Notes: generated by a model not told the origin, from the sequence alone. DNA of 64,000 nucleotides from Halopseudomonas pelagia (GCF_009497895.1 NZ_CP033116.1:434001-498000), one strand, 5' to 3'. Positions 12,352 to 23,482 are shown, counted from the first letter of the stretch. Program-made: numbers and translations.

Positions 12352-12381
12352 ATTCTAGCGCTTTCGGGGCCTACTTATCCA
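12352..12381 (-). promoter_or_regulatory. Putative dnaA promoter overlapping a DnaA box
   Basis: On the minus strand TGGATA (-35, 12381-12376), 18 bases, then TAGAAT (-10, 12357-12352), about 90 bases upstream of the dnaA GTG. The -35 element lies inside the consensus DnaA box at 12375-12383, which would allow autorepression by DnaA. Confidence 0.5.
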
Positions 12382-12760
12382 CACTCTTGGTAGCTCAAAG
12401 AGCACTATCACACCCGCTACTTTAGTCAGAACGGATTGACCCGCATGGCAAATCCCTTGCATGGCGCGGCCTTGAGCATTGTGCATAAGCCAGCTTAGAG
12501 ATTGTGTGTAAGCGCCCCCGAATACGGTGGATAAAACAGCCTGTGGATAAGACGCCTTTCTATCCACAGGCTGGGCACAGGAGATCGCCCCATCCACCAA
12601 CCGCTTGCACACACCTTTTTGCGCTACGGAACAAACTGATTTCTAAGTGGTTTTTGCAGATATCCACAGTAAATCGTTTAACCATTAGTATTAACTTCAT
12701 TAATCTCTTTAAAGAATTGATTTTATATTGTTTTTAATAGTCTTCAGGGCGTAAATCGAA
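12360..12760. other. oriC: oriC-like region between dnaA and rpmH
   Basis: The 587-base gap between dnaA and rpmH holds no credible gene. Exact DnaA boxes TTATCCACA occur at 12375-12383 (+) and 12542-12550 (-). One-mismatch boxes occur at 12480-12488 (-), 12526-12534 (-), 12560-12568 (+) and 12660-12668 (+). A strongly AT-rich tract at about 12660-12740 (for example TTTTATATTGTTTTTAATAG) follows and could be the unwinding element. The box cluster, the AT tract and the adjacent dnaA match the known pseudomonad origin position. Function is inferred. Confidence 0.85.
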
Positions 12761-12789
12761 TTGACCTGCACAGGGTTATTCTCTAGAAT
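12761..12789 (+). promoter_or_regulatory. Sigma-70 promoter for rpmH-rnpA-yidD-yidC
   Basis: TTGACC (12761-12766), a 17-base spacer, then TAGAAT (12784-12789), ending 57 bases before the rpmH ATG. Both hexamers match 5 of 6 with ideal spacing. It sits directly at the right edge of the AT-rich oriC tract. Confidence 0.8.
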
Positions 12790-12846
12790 TGCCGGTCCCT
12801 TGAAAGGGCTCACTGGCTCTGACGCGAATTAATCAGGTAACTCAAG

Positions 12847-12981
12847 ATGAAAAGAACATTTCAACCCAGCGTTTTGAAGCGTAAGCGTAACCACGGTTTC
12901 CGCGCTCGCATGGCTACTGCTAACGGTCGTAACGTACTGGCACGCCGTCGCGCCAAAGGCCGCAAGCGTCTGTCAGCTTAA
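12847..12981 (+). CDS. rpmH: 50S ribosomal protein L34
   Basis: L34, 44 residues, a small very basic protein of the large ribosomal subunit that contacts 23S rRNA. It opens with [20 protein letters not shown] and ends with [11 protein letters not shown], the typical gammaproteobacterial sequence. It is transcribed away from oriC from a strong promoter and is followed within 10 bases by rnpA, an order conserved in nearly all bacteria. Confidence 0.98.
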   Translation: MKRTFQPSVLKRKRNHGFRARMATANGRNVLARRRAKGRKRLSA

Positions 12982-12990
12982 GACCCGGTT

Positions 12991-13395
12991 TTGCAGGTGG
13001 ATTTCGGATTCGGTCCTGAGTGCAGGCTGTTAACGCCAAGTCAGTTCAAGAACGTATTCGATGGTGCCACCCGCAAGGCTTCCGGGCCTTATGTCTTGCT
13101 GTTGGCCAAGGCAAATACCACGGACCAGCCAAGACTGGGCCTGGTAATTGCCAAAAAAAGTGTCCGACGAGCCGTTGATCGCAATCGGATCAAACGTATA
13201 GCTCGAGACTCATTCCGGCTGAACAAGCCGGAACTGGGCAATCTGGACATTGTCGTCCTAGCTCGCAAGGGCCTGGGTGAACTGGATAATGCTGCGTTAC
13301 ATGAGCTGTTCAAAGGCATGTGGCGCAGGCTATCCCGGTCAACGGACAAGCCGCCACGTTCACGCCATTCCGGACCCCCGTCATCCAATGCGTAA
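12991..13395 (+). CDS. rnpA: Ribonuclease P protein component
   Basis: Protein subunit of RNase P, which helps the catalytic RNA remove tRNA 5' leaders. The RNR signature appears in [18 protein letters not shown], followed by [13 protein letters not shown]. 134 residues if translation starts at TTG 12991; GTG at 12997 is an equally plausible start, and neither has a strong ribosome binding site. It overlaps yidD by 8 bases. The C-terminal 20 residues (Ser/Pro/Arg-rich) are poorly conserved. Confidence 0.95.
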   Translation: MQVDFGFGPECRLLTPSQFKNVFDGATRKASGPYVLLLAKANTTDQPRLGLVIAKKSVRRAVDRNRIKRIARDSFRLNKPELGNLDIVVLARKGLGELDNAALHELFKGMWRRLSRSTDKPPRSRHSGPPSSNA

Positions 13396-13639
13396 CCTCG
13401 CGCTCGGAGTGATCAAGGTATATCGCTACGCTATCAGCCCGCTGATGGCCAGTCATTGCCGTTTCTACCCGTCCTGTTCCTGCTATGCCCAAGAAGCCAT
13501 TGAACAACATGGTTTTATCCAGGGCAGTCTGCTGGGTGCTAAGCGTTTGAGCCGTTGCCATCCCTGGAATCCCGGTGGATACGATCCGGTACCGCCTGCT
13601 TCTGCCACACCTTCTTCTCAGATGACCAATAAACCATGA
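13388..13639 (+). CDS. yidD: Membrane protein insertion efficiency factor YidD
   Basis: Small (83 residues) membrane-associated protein reported to assist YidC-dependent insertion. The family core is clear: [23 protein letters not shown] followed by [12 protein letters not shown], then [16 protein letters not shown]. The conserved cysteines at [10 protein letters not shown] are present. Its ATG lies in the last codons of rnpA and its stop overlaps the yidC ATG (ATGA), so all three are coupled. Confidence 0.95.
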   Translation: MRNLALGVIKVYRYAISPLMASHCRFYPSCSCYAQEAIEQHGFIQGSLLGAKRLSRCHPWNPGGYDPVPPASATPSSQMTNKP

Positions 13640-15357
13640 ACATGCAACGAAATATCCTCATAGCTGCTTTGCTCGTGATTACCTATCTCATGGTTTTGCA
13701 GTGGAATGCTGATTATGGCCAGGGCGATGAATTGCCGCCGGTTGCCACGGAATCCAGCCAGTCTGGAAATGATGAAGTCCCGTCATTACCCGAATCGCAG
13801 AATGCCGGCGAGACCGGTAACAGCAGCGCCGCTACCAGTGATGTTCCACCTGCAGTAGAGCCCGGTGGTGACGCAGAAGTGCCGCAAACCGCGGCAACGC
13901 CAGCCGATACCAGCGGTAATCTGATCAGGATCGAGACCGATACACTGCGTGCGGAAATTGATCCCCGTGGTGGTGATCTGGTGACCTTGTCGCTACCCCA
14001 GTATCCGGTGCGCAAGGATCGTCCAGATCTGCCTTTCCCGATTCTGGAAAACTCCAACGCTATGACCTACGTAGCGCAAAGTGGACTTACCGGTAAGAAC
14101 GGACCGGATGCCCGCTCTGCCGGTCGCCCGTTGTACAGTGCTGAAAGCCAGAGCTACAGCCTGGGCGATGATGAGCAGTTGGTAGTAGACCTGCGTTTTG
14201 AAGAAAACGATGTCAGCTATATCAAGCGCTTTACCTTCACCCGTGGCAAGTACCTGATAGACGTCGATTACCTGGTGGACAACCAGAGTGACGAAGTCTG
14301 GACCGGTAATCTGTTCGGCCAGATCAAGCGTGATGACGGCGCCGATCCTTCCAGTTCCAGTGCTACCGGTATGGCGACTTACCTGGGTGCTGCCTACTGG
14401 AGTTCAGACGCGTCCTACACCAAAGTTACCCTGTCTGACATGGACGATACTCGCCTGAAAGAAACTGTCAGCGGGGGTTGGGTTGCCTGGCTGCAGCATT
14501 ATTTCGTTAGCGCCTGGATTCCGCCTGCCGATCAGCAGCATGTTTATCAAACGCGCAAGGACAGTGCAGGCAACTACATCGTTGGCTTCACCAGCCCCGC
14601 CACCATCGTCGAACCCGGCCAGCAGGCCAGCATCAGCGCTGACTTTTATGCCGGTCCGAAAATTCAGGACCGGCTGGAAGAAATCTCCCCTGGCCTGGAG
14701 TTGACGGTCGACTACGGCTTCCTCTGGTGGATTGCCCAGCCATTGTTCTGGGTGCTGAGCCTGATTCACAGCTTTGTCGGTAACTGGGGCTGGAGCATCA
14801 TCCTGCTCACCGTACTGATCAAGCTGGTGTTCTTCCCGCTCTCGGCTACCAGCTACCGTTCCATGGCCAACATGCGCCGCGTTGCACCCAAGCTGCAGGC
14901 GCTGCGTGAACAGCATGGTGACGACCGCCAGAAAATGTCCCAAGGCATGATGGAGCTGTACAAGAAAGAGAAGATCAATCCATTGGGCGGTTGTCTGCCT
15001 ATCCTGGTGCAGATGCCGGTGTTTATTGCCCTGTACTGGACACTGATGGAAAGCGTCGAGATGCGTCAGGCGCCGTGGCTTGGCTGGATCACCGACCTGT
15101 CGCTCAAGGATCCCTATTTCATTTTGCCGATCCTGATGGGCGCCACCATGTTCATCCAGCAGCAGCTGAACCCGGCACCACCGGATCCGATGCAGGCCAA
15201 GGTAATGAAGATGCTGCCGATCGTCTTTACCTTCTTCTTCCTCTGGTTCCCGGCAGGTCTGGTGCTGTACTGGGTGGTCAACAACATGCTGTCGATCGCA
15301 CAACAGTGGTACATTACCCGTCAGATCGAAAAAGGCGCTGCAGCAAAAGGCGAGTAA
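13636..15357 (+). CDS. yidC: Membrane protein insertase YidC
   Basis: Inner-membrane insertase and chaperone, acting alone or with SecYEG; 573 residues. An N-terminal membrane anchor (residues 5-22) is followed by an acidic, low-complexity linker, then the large periplasmic beta domain typical of Gram-negative YidC (about 95-340). The C-terminal 60KD_IMP core has its membrane helices from about 350 to 560, including the cytoplasmic hairpin region around [18 protein letters not shown]. It is followed by a terminator, so mnmE probably has its own promoter. Confidence 0.98.
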   Translation: MNMQRNILIAALLVITYLMVLQWNADYGQGDELPPVATESSQSGNDEVPSLPESQNAGETGNSSAATSDVPPAVEPGGDAEVPQTAATPADTSGNLIRIETDTLRAEIDPRGGDLVTLSLPQYPVRKDRPDLPFPILENSNAMTYVAQSGLTGKNGPDARSAGRPLYSAESQSYSLGDDEQLVVDLRFEENDVSYIKRFTFTRGKYLIDVDYLVDNQSDEVWTGNLFGQIKRDDGADPSSSSATGMATYLGAAYWSSDASYTKVTLSDMDDTRLKETVSGGWVAWLQHYFVSAWIPPADQQHVYQTRKDSAGNYIVGFTSPATIVEPGQQASISADFYAGPKIQDRLEEISPGLELTVDYGFLWWIAQPLFWVLSLIHSFVGNWGWSIILLTVLIKLVFFPLSATSYRSMANMRRVAPKLQALREQHGDDRQKMSQGMMELYKKEKINPLGGCLPILVQMPVFIALYWTLMESVEMRQAPWLGWITDLSLKDPYFILPILMGATMFIQQQLNPAPPDPMQAKVMKMLPIVFTFFFLWFPAGLVLYWVVNNMLSIAQQWYITRQIEKGAAAKGE

Positions 15358-15383
15358 TCCCGCCGTCCGCAGAGCTAAGCACG

Positions 15384-15405
15384 CGCCCCGATATCGGGGC
15401 GTTTT
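15384..15405 (+). terminator. Rho-independent terminator after yidC
   Basis: CGCCCCG, ATAT loop, CGGGGCG, then TTTT, 26 bases after the yidC stop codon. It is a compact GC-rich stem with a T run, reading rightwards. Confidence 0.85.
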
Positions 15406-15466
15406 GCTATCTGTCTTTCCACTAGCGTTACATCAGCATCCCGACACGCGTAACCAGAGAATGACC

Positions 15467-16834
15467 ATGCCCAGCTATCACGCCGATACCATTGCCGCCA
15501 TCGCCACACCGCCAGGTCAGGGTGGGGTAGGGATTATCCGCGTATCCGGACCGGCCGCACTGGCTATTGCCGAACAGATAACGCGTATTCAGCCCACACC
15601 ACGGCATGCCCATTACGGTACCTTCTGGCAGCAGGAAGTGGCGCTGGATCAAGGCCTGACGCTGTACTTTCCCGGGCCGCATTCCTTCACCGGCGAAGAT
15701 GTACTGGAGCTGCAAGGGCACGGTGGGCCGGTAGTATTGGATCTGCTGCTCAAAGCCTGTCTGCACGCCGGCGCGCGCTTGGCCAACCCTGGTGAATTCA
15801 GTGAACGGGCGTTTCTGAATGACAAACTCGACCTGGCCCAGGCCGAGGCGATTGCCGACCTGATCGAGGCCAGTTCGGAGCAGGCAGCGCGCAACGCGTT
15901 GCACTCATTGCAGGGCGCGTTTTCCACGCGGGTCAATGCGCTGACTGAGGCGCTTATTGCGCTACGTATCTATGTGGAAGCGGCCATTGATTTCCCGGAA
16001 GAAGAAATTGATTTTCTCGCTGATGGTCACGTGTTGGCCCAGCTTCAGACAGTCCGTGAGCAACTCCGGCAGGTGCAGCGGGAAGCCGGGCAGGGCGCGT
16101 TGTTACGCGACGGAATGACCGTGGTCATCGCCGGCCGGCCCAATGCGGGCAAATCCAGCCTGCTTAATGCCTTGGCGGGCAAGGACAGCGCCATCGTCAC
16201 CGATATCGCCGGCACCACCCGGGATATCCTGCGCGAACATATTCACATTGACAGCATGCCGCTGCATATCATCGACACTGCGGGGCTGCGGGATACTGAA
16301 GACCAGGTCGAAAAGATCGGTGTTGAACGCGCCATGGCCGCCATCGCCGAGGCCGACCGGATCCTGTTGATGGTCGATGCGTCGCAGCCCGAGGCGCATC
16401 ATCCGGAAAACCTGTGGCCAGAATTTCTGCTGCAGCGACCCGACCCCAGCAAGGTGACCCTGATTCACAACAAGATCGACCTGATAGGTCAGCCGCCAGG
16501 CCAGCAACAGGCGGTTGATGGCAGCGTGACCATCCAGCTCTGTGCTCGTACTGGCGAGGGTGTGGAGCTGCTGCGTGAGCACCTGAAAACCTGCATGGGC
16601 TATGAGCAAGCATCGGAAAGCCTGTTCAGCGCGCGTCGACGCCATTTGCAGGCATTGGAACAGGCCAGCGAGCACCTGTCTCATGGTCACGACCAGTTAA
16701 CGCTGATGGGGGCAGGGGAGTTGCTCGCAGAGGACCTGCGCATGGCGCAACAAGCCCTTGGCAGCATTACCGGCGAATTCAGCGCCGATGATCTGCTTGG
16801 CCGGATCTTCTCCAGCTTCTGCATTGGCAAGTAA
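15467..16834 (+). CDS. mnmE: tRNA modification GTPase MnmE
   Basis: With MnmG it forms the enzyme that installs (carboxy)aminomethyl groups at wobble uridine 34. The N-terminal tetrahydrofolate-binding domain covers about 1-118. The helical domain is split around the G domain. G-domain motifs are G1 [10 protein letters not shown]2 region GTTRD, G3 DTAGLR and G4 NKID. The invariant C-terminus CIGK is present. I start at ATG 15467 (455 residues, the usual length), since AGAGA lies six bases upstream of it; ATG 15461 is the alternative. Confidence 0.97.
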   Translation: MPSYHADTIAAIATPPGQGGVGIIRVSGPAALAIAEQITRIQPTPRHAHYGTFWQQEVALDQGLTLYFPGPHSFTGEDVLELQGHGGPVVLDLLLKACLHAGARLANPGEFSERAFLNDKLDLAQAEAIADLIEASSEQAARNALHSLQGAFSTRVNALTEALIALRIYVEAAIDFPEEEIDFLADGHVLAQLQTVREQLRQVQREAGQGALLRDGMTVVIAGRPNAGKSSLLNALAGKDSAIVTDIAGTTRDILREHIHIDSMPLHIIDTAGLRDTEDQVEKIGVERAMAAIAEADRILLMVDASQPEAHHPENLWPEFLLQRPDPSKVTLIHNKIDLIGQPPGQQQAVDGSVTIQLCARTGEGVELLREHLKTCMGYEQASESLFSARRRHLQALEQASEHLSHGHDQLTLMGAGELLAEDLRMAQQALGSITGEFSADDLLGRIFSSFCIGK

Positions 16835-17355
16835 ACAGTCCGCTAATACTGAAATTTTGATCACCCCCTCGAAATGGCACCTTCGTTGACCTTTTTTTTC
16901 GCTTATTTTTCCCTTCTGTACGCTTATTTAACCTCGTTTTACCTGACTGAGCCCTGTGCACAACTAGCCTTGAGACTGGGTCGAAAGTCTGTGTACAACC
17001 TGCACTCAAAAACCCCTGTGGATAAGCATGCAAGTTATACACAAGTAACACACCGCTTACGGACCCATTCAACCCCAGCCTGACCACAACCTTTCTTTCC
17101 ATCCAATCAATTGATTTATATAGGTTTAAAGCAGTTACTCACAGAAATGTGCTTACTCATTAACATTAACTACATAAAGCTTTTTAAATCTTTTTTTAAT
17201 TTATTCTACTAATGAGCTGAGTAGGTCGAGAGTGCCCCAACCTGTCTGACCGGCTGTTCAAAAAACATCCAGCACAAGGCTGCAATTTTCTCAACACAAG
17301 CCTATAATCAGCCCCTTTTCCCGAAGCCAGCCCTTGTCTGGCAACGAGGTTTACC
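16835..17355. other. Intergenic region with a second DnaA-box cluster and AT-rich tract
   Basis: This 521-base gap between mnmE and mnmG has no credible gene. It contains an exact DnaA box on the minus strand at 17017-17025 (TGTGGATAA). A one-mismatch box TTATACACA lies at 17035-17043, and related sequences TGTGCACAA (16955-16963) and TGTGTACAA (16990-16998) are close by. A markedly AT-rich run follows at about 17150-17212, with long T tracts. The arrangement repeats that of the dnaA-rpmH gap 4.5 kb away. It may be a second part of the origin or a DnaA-regulated promoter region for mnmG. Confidence 0.6.
17280..17308 (+). promoter_or_regulatory. Possible mnmG promoter
   Basis: A perfect -10 hexamer TATAAT at 17303-17308 lies 47 bases before the mnmG GTG. 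The -35 at 17280-17285 (CTGCAA, 17-base spacer) matches poorly, so the promoter is only probable. Confidence 0.45.
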
Positions 17356-19251
17356 GTGCAATTTCCAAGTCGTTTTGACGTAATCGTTGTAGGCGGGGGC
17401 CATGCTGGCACCGAAGCCGCACTGGCTGCTGCTCGTATGGGCGTGAAGACCTTGCTGCTGAGCCATAACGTCGAGACGCTTGGGCAGATGAGCTGTAACC
17501 CTGCTATCGGCGGTATCGGCAAGAGCCATCTGGTCAAGGAAATCGATGCTCTGGGTGGAGCCATGGCCAGGGCAACTGATCTGGCGGGTATTCAGTTTCG
17601 CGTACTCAACAGCCGCAAAGGCCCGGCTGTGCGTGCCACGCGGGCTCAGGCTGACCGTATTCTGTACAAGGCGGCCATTCGTGAAATGCTGGAAAACCAA
17701 CCCAATCTGTGGATATTCCAGCAGGCCTGTGACGATCTGATTGTCGAGAACGATCAGGTATGTGGGGTTGTTACTCAGATGGGTCTGCGTTTCCATGCCG
17801 ACAACGTGGTGTTGACTACCGGTACCTTCCTCGGCGGCTTGATTCACATAGGTCTGGATAACTACTCCGGTGGCCGTGCTGGTGATCCGCCGGCGATTGC
17901 CCTGGCTGATCGTTTGCGTGAGTTGCCCCTGCGCGTGGACCGCTTGAAGACTGGTACGCCGCCGCGCATTGACGGACGCACAGTGGATTACAGCAAGATG
18001 ACCGTGCAGCCCGGCGATACACCTCTGCCGGTAATGTCGTTTCTGGGTAACGTCAGTGAACACCCGAGACAGGTCAACTGCTGGATTACCTATACCAACG
18101 AACGCACCCACGAGATCATCCGCAACAATCTTGATCGTTCGCCGATGTACACCGGGGTGATCGAAGGCGTTGGGCCGCGCTACTGTCCTTCGATCGAAGA
18201 CAAGATTCACCGCTTCGCCGACAAGAATCAGCATCAGGTGTTTATCGAGCCCGAAGGCTTGACCACCCACGAGCTCTACCCCAACGGCATTTCCACTTCG
18301 CTACCGTTTGATGTGCAGCTGCAGGTTGTGCAGTCGATCGAGGGCATGGAAAACGCGCACATCCTGCGTCCCGGTTACGCCATTGAGTACGATTATTTCA
18401 ACCCGCAGGATCTGAAATATTCGCTGGAAACCAAGGTGATTGGAGGCTTGTTCTTTGCTGGGCAGATCAACGGCACTACCGGTTACGAAGAAGCCGCTGC
18501 CCAGGGCCTGCTCGCGGGTATGAACGCTGCGCGACGCTCGCAGGACCAGGAAGCCTGGTGCCCGCGTCGTGATGAAGCCTATATCGGCGTGCTGGTCGAT
18601 GATCTGATCACCATGGGTACGCGTGAGCCTTACCGCATGTTCACCTCACGCGCGGAATATCGCCTGGTGTTGCGCGAAGACAACGCCGATCTGCGTTTGA
18701 CCGAGAAAGGCCGCGAGCTGGGACTGGTCGATGATCATCGCTGGTCGGTCTTCAGTGCCAAGCGCGAAGCAATCGACGCCGAGCGCAAGCGTCTGAGCAG
18801 CACCTGGGTGCAGCCCAACAGTGAGATCGGCAAAGCTTTTGCCGAGCGCTACGCCACGCCGCTGAACCACGAATATAATTTGCTCGATCTGCTGCGTCGT
18901 CCAGAAGTGGACTACACGGCCCTGTGCGAACTGACTGGCAAGGTGGATATTCCTGCGGATGCCGCGGAACAGGTGGAAATCCATACCAAGTACGCCGGCT
19001 ATATCGAGCGACAGCAGGAAGAGATCGACCGTTTGCGGCAGCACGAACAGACGTTGCTGCCCGAGGGGCTGGACTATCTGACGCTCAATGGCTTGTCCAA
19101 TGAGATCAAGCACAAGCTCGCGGATGTGCGCCCGCAAACCCTGGGTCAGGCCTCGCGCATTCCGGGTGTAACGCCGGCGGCGGTCAGCCTGCTGTTGATC
19201 CATCTGAAAAAACGCAGCGCCGCGGGCAGCAGCCTGGCAAGAGAGGCGTGA
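17356..19251 (+). CDS. mnmG: tRNA uridine-5-carboxymethylaminomethyl modification enzyme MnmG
   Basis: FAD-dependent partner of MnmE in tRNA wobble-uridine modification; 631 residues. The N-terminal FAD-binding motif is [17 protein letters not shown] (about 13-29). The family signature [16 protein letters not shown] and the later [17 protein letters not shown] are clear. The start is GTG with ACGAGG upstream. It is the first gene of mnmG-rsmG-parA-parB and its stop overlaps the rsmG start. Confidence 0.98.
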   Translation: MQFPSRFDVIVVGGGHAGTEAALAAARMGVKTLLLSHNVETLGQMSCNPAIGGIGKSHLVKEIDALGGAMARATDLAGIQFRVLNSRKGPAVRATRAQADRILYKAAIREMLENQPNLWIFQQACDDLIVENDQVCGVVTQMGLRFHADNVVLTTGTFLGGLIHIGLDNYSGGRAGDPPAIALADRLRELPLRVDRLKTGTPPRIDGRTVDYSKMTVQPGDTPLPVMSFLGNVSEHPRQVNCWITYTNERTHEIIRNNLDRSPMYTGVIEGVGPRYCPSIEDKIHRFADKNQHQVFIEPEGLTTHELYPNGISTSLPFDVQLQVVQSIEGMENAHILRPGYAIEYDYFNPQDLKYSLETKVIGGLFFAGQINGTTGYEEAAAQGLLAGMNAARRSQDQEAWCPRRDEAYIGVLVDDLITMGTREPYRMFTSRAEYRLVLREDNADLRLTEKGRELGLVDDHRWSVFSAKREAIDAERKRLSSTWVQPNSEIGKAFAERYATPLNHEYNLLDLLRRPEVDYTALCELTGKVDIPADAAEQVEIHTKYAGYIERQQEEIDRLRQHEQTLLPEGLDYLTLNGLSNEIKHKLADVRPQTLGQASRIPGVTPAAVSLLLIHLKKRSAAGSSLAREA

Positions 19252-19901
19252 GCGCGATGGCCGATCATGCTGCTGAACTTATTCAAGGTGCTGCCGCGCT
19301 GGGCATCGAGCTGAGCCCGGAACAAACTCGGCAGCTGCTGGCCTATCTCGAGCTGTTGCACAAATGGAACAAGGCTTACAACCTGACCGCGGTGCGCGAT
19401 CCGGATGAAATGGTCAGCCGCCATCTGCTCGACAGTCTGAGCATTTTGCCCTACGTGCAAGGCGAACGCTGGTTGGATGTGGGCAGTGGCGGCGGTATGC
19501 CGGGGATTATTCTGGCAATCATGCGGCCTGATGCGCGCTTCACCGTGCTCGATAGCAATGGCAAGAAAACCCGCTTTCTCACCCAGGTCCGACTGGAGTT
19601 GGGGTTGGCCAATCTGACCGTGGTGCAGAACCGCGTGGAAGCCTATCAGGCAGAGCAGCCGTTTCACGGCATTGTCTCCCGGGCCTTCAGTTCCCTCGCT
19701 GATTTTACCCATCTGACACGTCATCTGAGCGATACCGATACACGTTGGCTGGCAATGAAGGGGCAGTATCCGGAGGAGGAGTTGGCTGCATTGCCGGTCG
19801 ACTTCCAGGTCACTGACAGCGCACAATTGGCGGTACCCGGTTGCCAGGGCAGCCGACATCTGCTGATACTGCAACGGCAGGTTCAGGCTGACAACGGATA
19901 G
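19248..19901 (+). CDS. rsmG: 16S rRNA (guanine(527)-N(7))-methyltransferase RsmG
   Basis: SAM-dependent methyltransferase that modifies G527 of 16S rRNA; 217 residues. The SAM-binding motif is [13 protein letters not shown] (about 76-88), preceded by [21 protein letters not shown], the family hallmark. The SRAFSSL motif follows. The start is taken as GTG 19248, overlapping the mnmG stop (GTGA); ATG 19257 is the alternative and has a better distance to the AGAGAGG ribosome binding site. Confidence 0.96.
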   Translation: MSAMADHAAELIQGAAALGIELSPEQTRQLLAYLELLHKWNKAYNLTAVRDPDEMVSRHLLDSLSILPYVQGERWLDVGSGGGMPGIILAIMRPDARFTVLDSNGKKTRFLTQVRLELGLANLTVVQNRVEAYQAEQPFHGIVSRAFSSLADFTHLTRHLSDTDTRWLAMKGQYPEEELAALPVDFQVTDSAQLAVPGCQGSRHLLILQRQVQADNG

Positions 19902-19910
19902 GAGGTCATA

Positions 19911-20714
19911 GTGGGCAAGGTATTGGCAATAGCCAACCAGAAAGGCGGCGTCGGCAAGACCACCACCTGCATCAACCTCGCCGCCTCGCTGGCTGCTACC
20001 AAACGCAAGGTATTGCTGGTGGATCTGGATCCCCAGGGCAATGCGACCATGGGTAGCGGTATCGACAAATCCGATCTGGAGAATTCGGTTTACGAGTTGC
20101 TGACCGGTCGCTGTGAGTTGAAGCAGGCGCTGCAACGTTCCGAAAACGGGGGTTATGACATATTGCCGGCCAACGGTGATCTGACCGCTGCGGAAGTCGA
20201 ACTGCTCGATGTGAAGATGAAGGAAAGCCGTCTGCGCTACGCTCTGACAACCCTGCGCAGTCAGTACGATTACATTCTGATCGATTGCCCGCCCTCGTTG
20301 AACATGTTGACCGTCAATGGATTGGTCGCCGCCGATGGGGTGATTATCCCCATGCAATGCGAATACTATGCGTTGGAAGGCCTGTCGGCGCTGGTCAATA
20401 CCATCCAGCGCATCAGCTCGGTACTCAATCCCTCGTTGCAGATCGAAGGCTTGCTGCGCACCATGTACGATCCGCGCAACAGCCTGACGCTGGATGTATC
20501 GGCGCAGTTGACCAGTCACTTTGGTGACAAGCTGTACCAGACCGTGATCCCGCGCAATGTGCGTCTGGCCGAGGCGCCCAGCTTTGGCATGCCGGCGCTG
20601 ACCTATGACAAGCAATCCCGAGGTGCTGTGGCTTATCTGGCGCTGGCCGGCGAAGTGGTAAGACGCTCCAAACAAGCTGCCAAAGCAAGTGCTCTGGCGA
20701 GCGCGAACGACTAA
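19911..20714 (+). CDS. parA: Chromosome-partitioning ATPase ParA (Soj)
   Basis: Deviant Walker-type ATPase that moves ParB-parS complexes apart on the nucleoid. The P-loop KGGVGKTTTCINLAASLA (about 10-27) has the signature lysine, and ATPase motifs are at VDLDPQGN and LIDCPPSLN. At 267 residues it lacks the N-terminal HTH of plasmid ParA, so it is the chromosomal type. The start is GTG behind GGAGGTC, a very strong ribosome binding site. It lies 9 bases after rsmG and 23 before parB. Confidence 0.97.
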   Translation: MGKVLAIANQKGGVGKTTTCINLAASLAATKRKVLLVDLDPQGNATMGSGIDKSDLENSVYELLTGRCELKQALQRSENGGYDILPANGDLTAAEVELLDVKMKESRLRYALTTLRSQYDYILIDCPPSLNMLTVNGLVAADGVIIPMQCEYYALEGLSALVNTIQRISSVLNPSLQIEGLLRTMYDPRNSLTLDVSAQLTSHFGDKLYQTVIPRNVRLAEAPSFGMPALTYDKQSRGAVAYLALAGEVVRRSKQAAKASALASAND

Positions 20715-20737
20715 TCGAATAAAAGGACAATACCGGC

Positions 20738-21598
20738 ATGGCGGTCAAGAAACGCGGCTTGGGAAGGGGGCTGGATGCGCTGCTAGGGCAATCCAACAGC
20801 GCCGGTCAGGGATCCGAGAATCAGGAGCAACTGCTTAAGGAATTACCGGTTGATCTGATTCAGCGCGGCAAATACCAACCCCGCCGCGACATGGATCCCC
20901 AGGCTCTGGAAGAGCTGGCCAATTCCATTCGTGTGCAAGGCGTCATGCAACCGATTGTGGTCCGCCCGATTGCCGAAGGCCGTTACGAAATCATCGCCGG
21001 TGAAAGGCGCTGGCGTGCCACTCAGCAAGCCGGACTGGATTCGATCCCGGCGGTAATCCGCGATGTACCCGACGAAGCGGCTATCGCCATGGCGCTGATC
21101 GAGAACATTCAGCGCGAAGATCTCAACCCGATCGAAGAAGCCATCGCCCTGCAACGCCTGCAATTGGAGTTCGAACTGACCCAGCAGCAGGTGGCTGACG
21201 CGGTGGGCAAATCCCGGGTCAGCATTACCAATCTGCTGCGTCTGATGGCGCTGCCAGATGATGTCAAATTGTTACTGGAACGCGGCGATCTGGAAATGGG
21301 CCACGCTCGGGCTCTGCTGGGTTTGCCCAGCGAGGATCAGACCGCTGCGGCCCGGCAGGTAGTCGCCAAAGGTTTGACCGTTCGTCAGACTGAAGCATTG
21401 GTGCGCCAGTGGCTGAATCCTCGCCGCGAAGCCGGGGATACCCGCGCCAATCCTGATATTGAGCGGTTGCAACAGGATCTTGCCGAACGTATAGGCGCCG
21501 AAGTGAAAATTCAGCACGGCGCCAAGGGCAAGGGCAAACTGGTTATCAGCTATAGCTCACTGGATGAACTTGATGGCGTGTTGATGCATATCAAGTGA
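20738..21598 (+). CDS. parB: Chromosome-partitioning protein ParB (Spo0J)
   Basis: CTP-dependent clamp that loads at parS and spreads along DNA. It opens with a ParA-interacting N-terminus (KKRGLGRGLDALLG). The CTP-binding domain has the GERRWRA motif (about 88-94) and the following ENIQREDLNPIEEA. The HTH is in QQVADAVGKSRVSITNLLRL (about 150-169). The C-terminal dimer domain covers the last 45 residues. 286 residues. Three parS sites, its expected targets, lie in this window at 8529, 9162 and 34546. Confidence 0.97.
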   Translation: MAVKKRGLGRGLDALLGQSNSAGQGSENQEQLLKELPVDLIQRGKYQPRRDMDPQALEELANSIRVQGVMQPIVVRPIAEGRYEIIAGERRWRATQQAGLDSIPAVIRDVPDEAAIAMALIENIQREDLNPIEEAIALQRLQLEFELTQQQVADAVGKSRVSITNLLRLMALPDDVKLLLERGDLEMGHARALLGLPSEDQTAAARQVVAKGLTVRQTEALVRQWLNPRREAGDTRANPDIERLQQDLAERIGAEVKIQHGAKGKGKLVISYSSLDELDGVLMHIK

Positions 21599-21693
21599 GC
21601 CAGTTGGTGAATACGGAAGGGACGTCATAGTCGCCAAACGGCCGTCGAATGCGGCCTACTGATTGAAAAGACGGGGGATTCGCCCGGTTAGTG

Positions 21694-21722
21694 TTGAATC
21701 GGAGGATTATTCAACCTATACT
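21694..21722 (+). promoter_or_regulatory. atp operon promoter
   Basis: TTGAAT (21694-21699), a 17-base spacer and TATACT (21717-21722), 90 bases before atpI. A 7-bp inverted repeat, GTTGAAT and ATTCAAC (21693-21715), covers the -35 and most of the spacer and could be an operator. No other strong candidate is seen in the 214-base gap after parB. Confidence 0.7.
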
Positions 21723-21812
21723 CCTCGCGCTATTTTAGCTGGTGAAATGCACCAGTTTGTTGCGGGGAAAGCCCCGGAAAAGAACCTGAAGCAGCGGTCG
21801 CGAGGCGGGTAA

Positions 21813-22217
21813 ATGGACGCAAGAACGCCCAATAGAACCCCTTTCCATCGCTTGCCAGCTTTCCCGGTGTTGGTGCTTCAAGCTTGCGTCGCCCTTTTGG
21901 CAGCGCTGATTCTGTGGTTTTTCCAGAATCCTGTAGCCGGATATTCCGGCCTCTTGGGTGGACTTGTTGCGCTGGTCCCCAATGCCTATTTTGCTTATCG
22001 GGTGTACCGCTATAGCGGAGCCCGATCAGCCCAGGCCATCGTTCGTGAATTCTATTCCGGCGAGGCTGGCAAAATAATATTGACCGCCGCACTTTTTGTG
22101 CTGGTGTGGGTAGGTGTAAAGCCGCTGGAGGCGACCGCAGTATTTGCCGGTTACCTCGCGGTGCTGGCCGTCGGAGCCAGTGGCCTGCTCATAGTCAAAC
22201 GATTTCAAAAGCATTAG
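21813..22217 (+). CDS. atpI: ATP synthase protein I
   Basis: Small accessory membrane protein, 134 residues, with four hydrophobic segments (about 17-36, 41-60, 78-99 and 104-125). It is thought to help c-ring assembly and is not part of the final enzyme. The conserved GLLGGLVALVPNAYFAYR motif lies near 47-64. It is the first gene of the operon in the usual position before atpB. Confidence 0.9.
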   Translation: MDARTPNRTPFHRLPAFPVLVLQACVALLAALILWFFQNPVAGYSGLLGGLVALVPNAYFAYRVYRYSGARSAQAIVREFYSGEAGKIILTAALFVLVWVGVKPLEATAVFAGYLAVLAVGASGLLIVKRFQKH

Positions 22218-23084
<867 letters not shown>

Positions 23085-23132
23085 CCGCACTCGAACCCTG
23101 TTCAATCAACCAACCTTGAACTGCAACCTTGA

Positions 23133-23387
<255 letters not shown>

Positions 23388-23402
23388 TTCAGATGACTGA
23401 TC

Positions 23403-23425
23403 TCCGGTAAGCCACGGTTTGCCGG
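23403..23425 (+). promoter_or_regulatory. Stem-loop in the atpE-atpF spacer
   Basis: TCCGGTAA and TTGCCGGA pair (one G-T wobble) around a short loop, 15 bases after the atpE stop. In this position it may act as a 3' stabiliser or processing point that helps keep atpE mRNA more abundant than the distal genes. No T run follows, so it is not a clear terminator. Confidence 0.4.
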
Positions 23426-23482
23426 ACCTATCATCTGGATCAAGAGATCCGGGACTCAACGAATAGCACGAGGTAAATCGCT

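Noticed and set aside
12504..12737. 77-codon open frame in the oriC gap
   Set aside because: It is made largely of DnaA boxes and the AT-rich tract, has no ribosome binding site and resembles nothing known.
14404..15303. 299-codon open frame on the minus strand
   Set aside because: Antisense to the yidC core; a codon-bias shadow.
19146..20675. 509-codon open frame on the minus strand
   Set aside because: Covers rsmG and parA on the opposite strand and has no recognisable motif.
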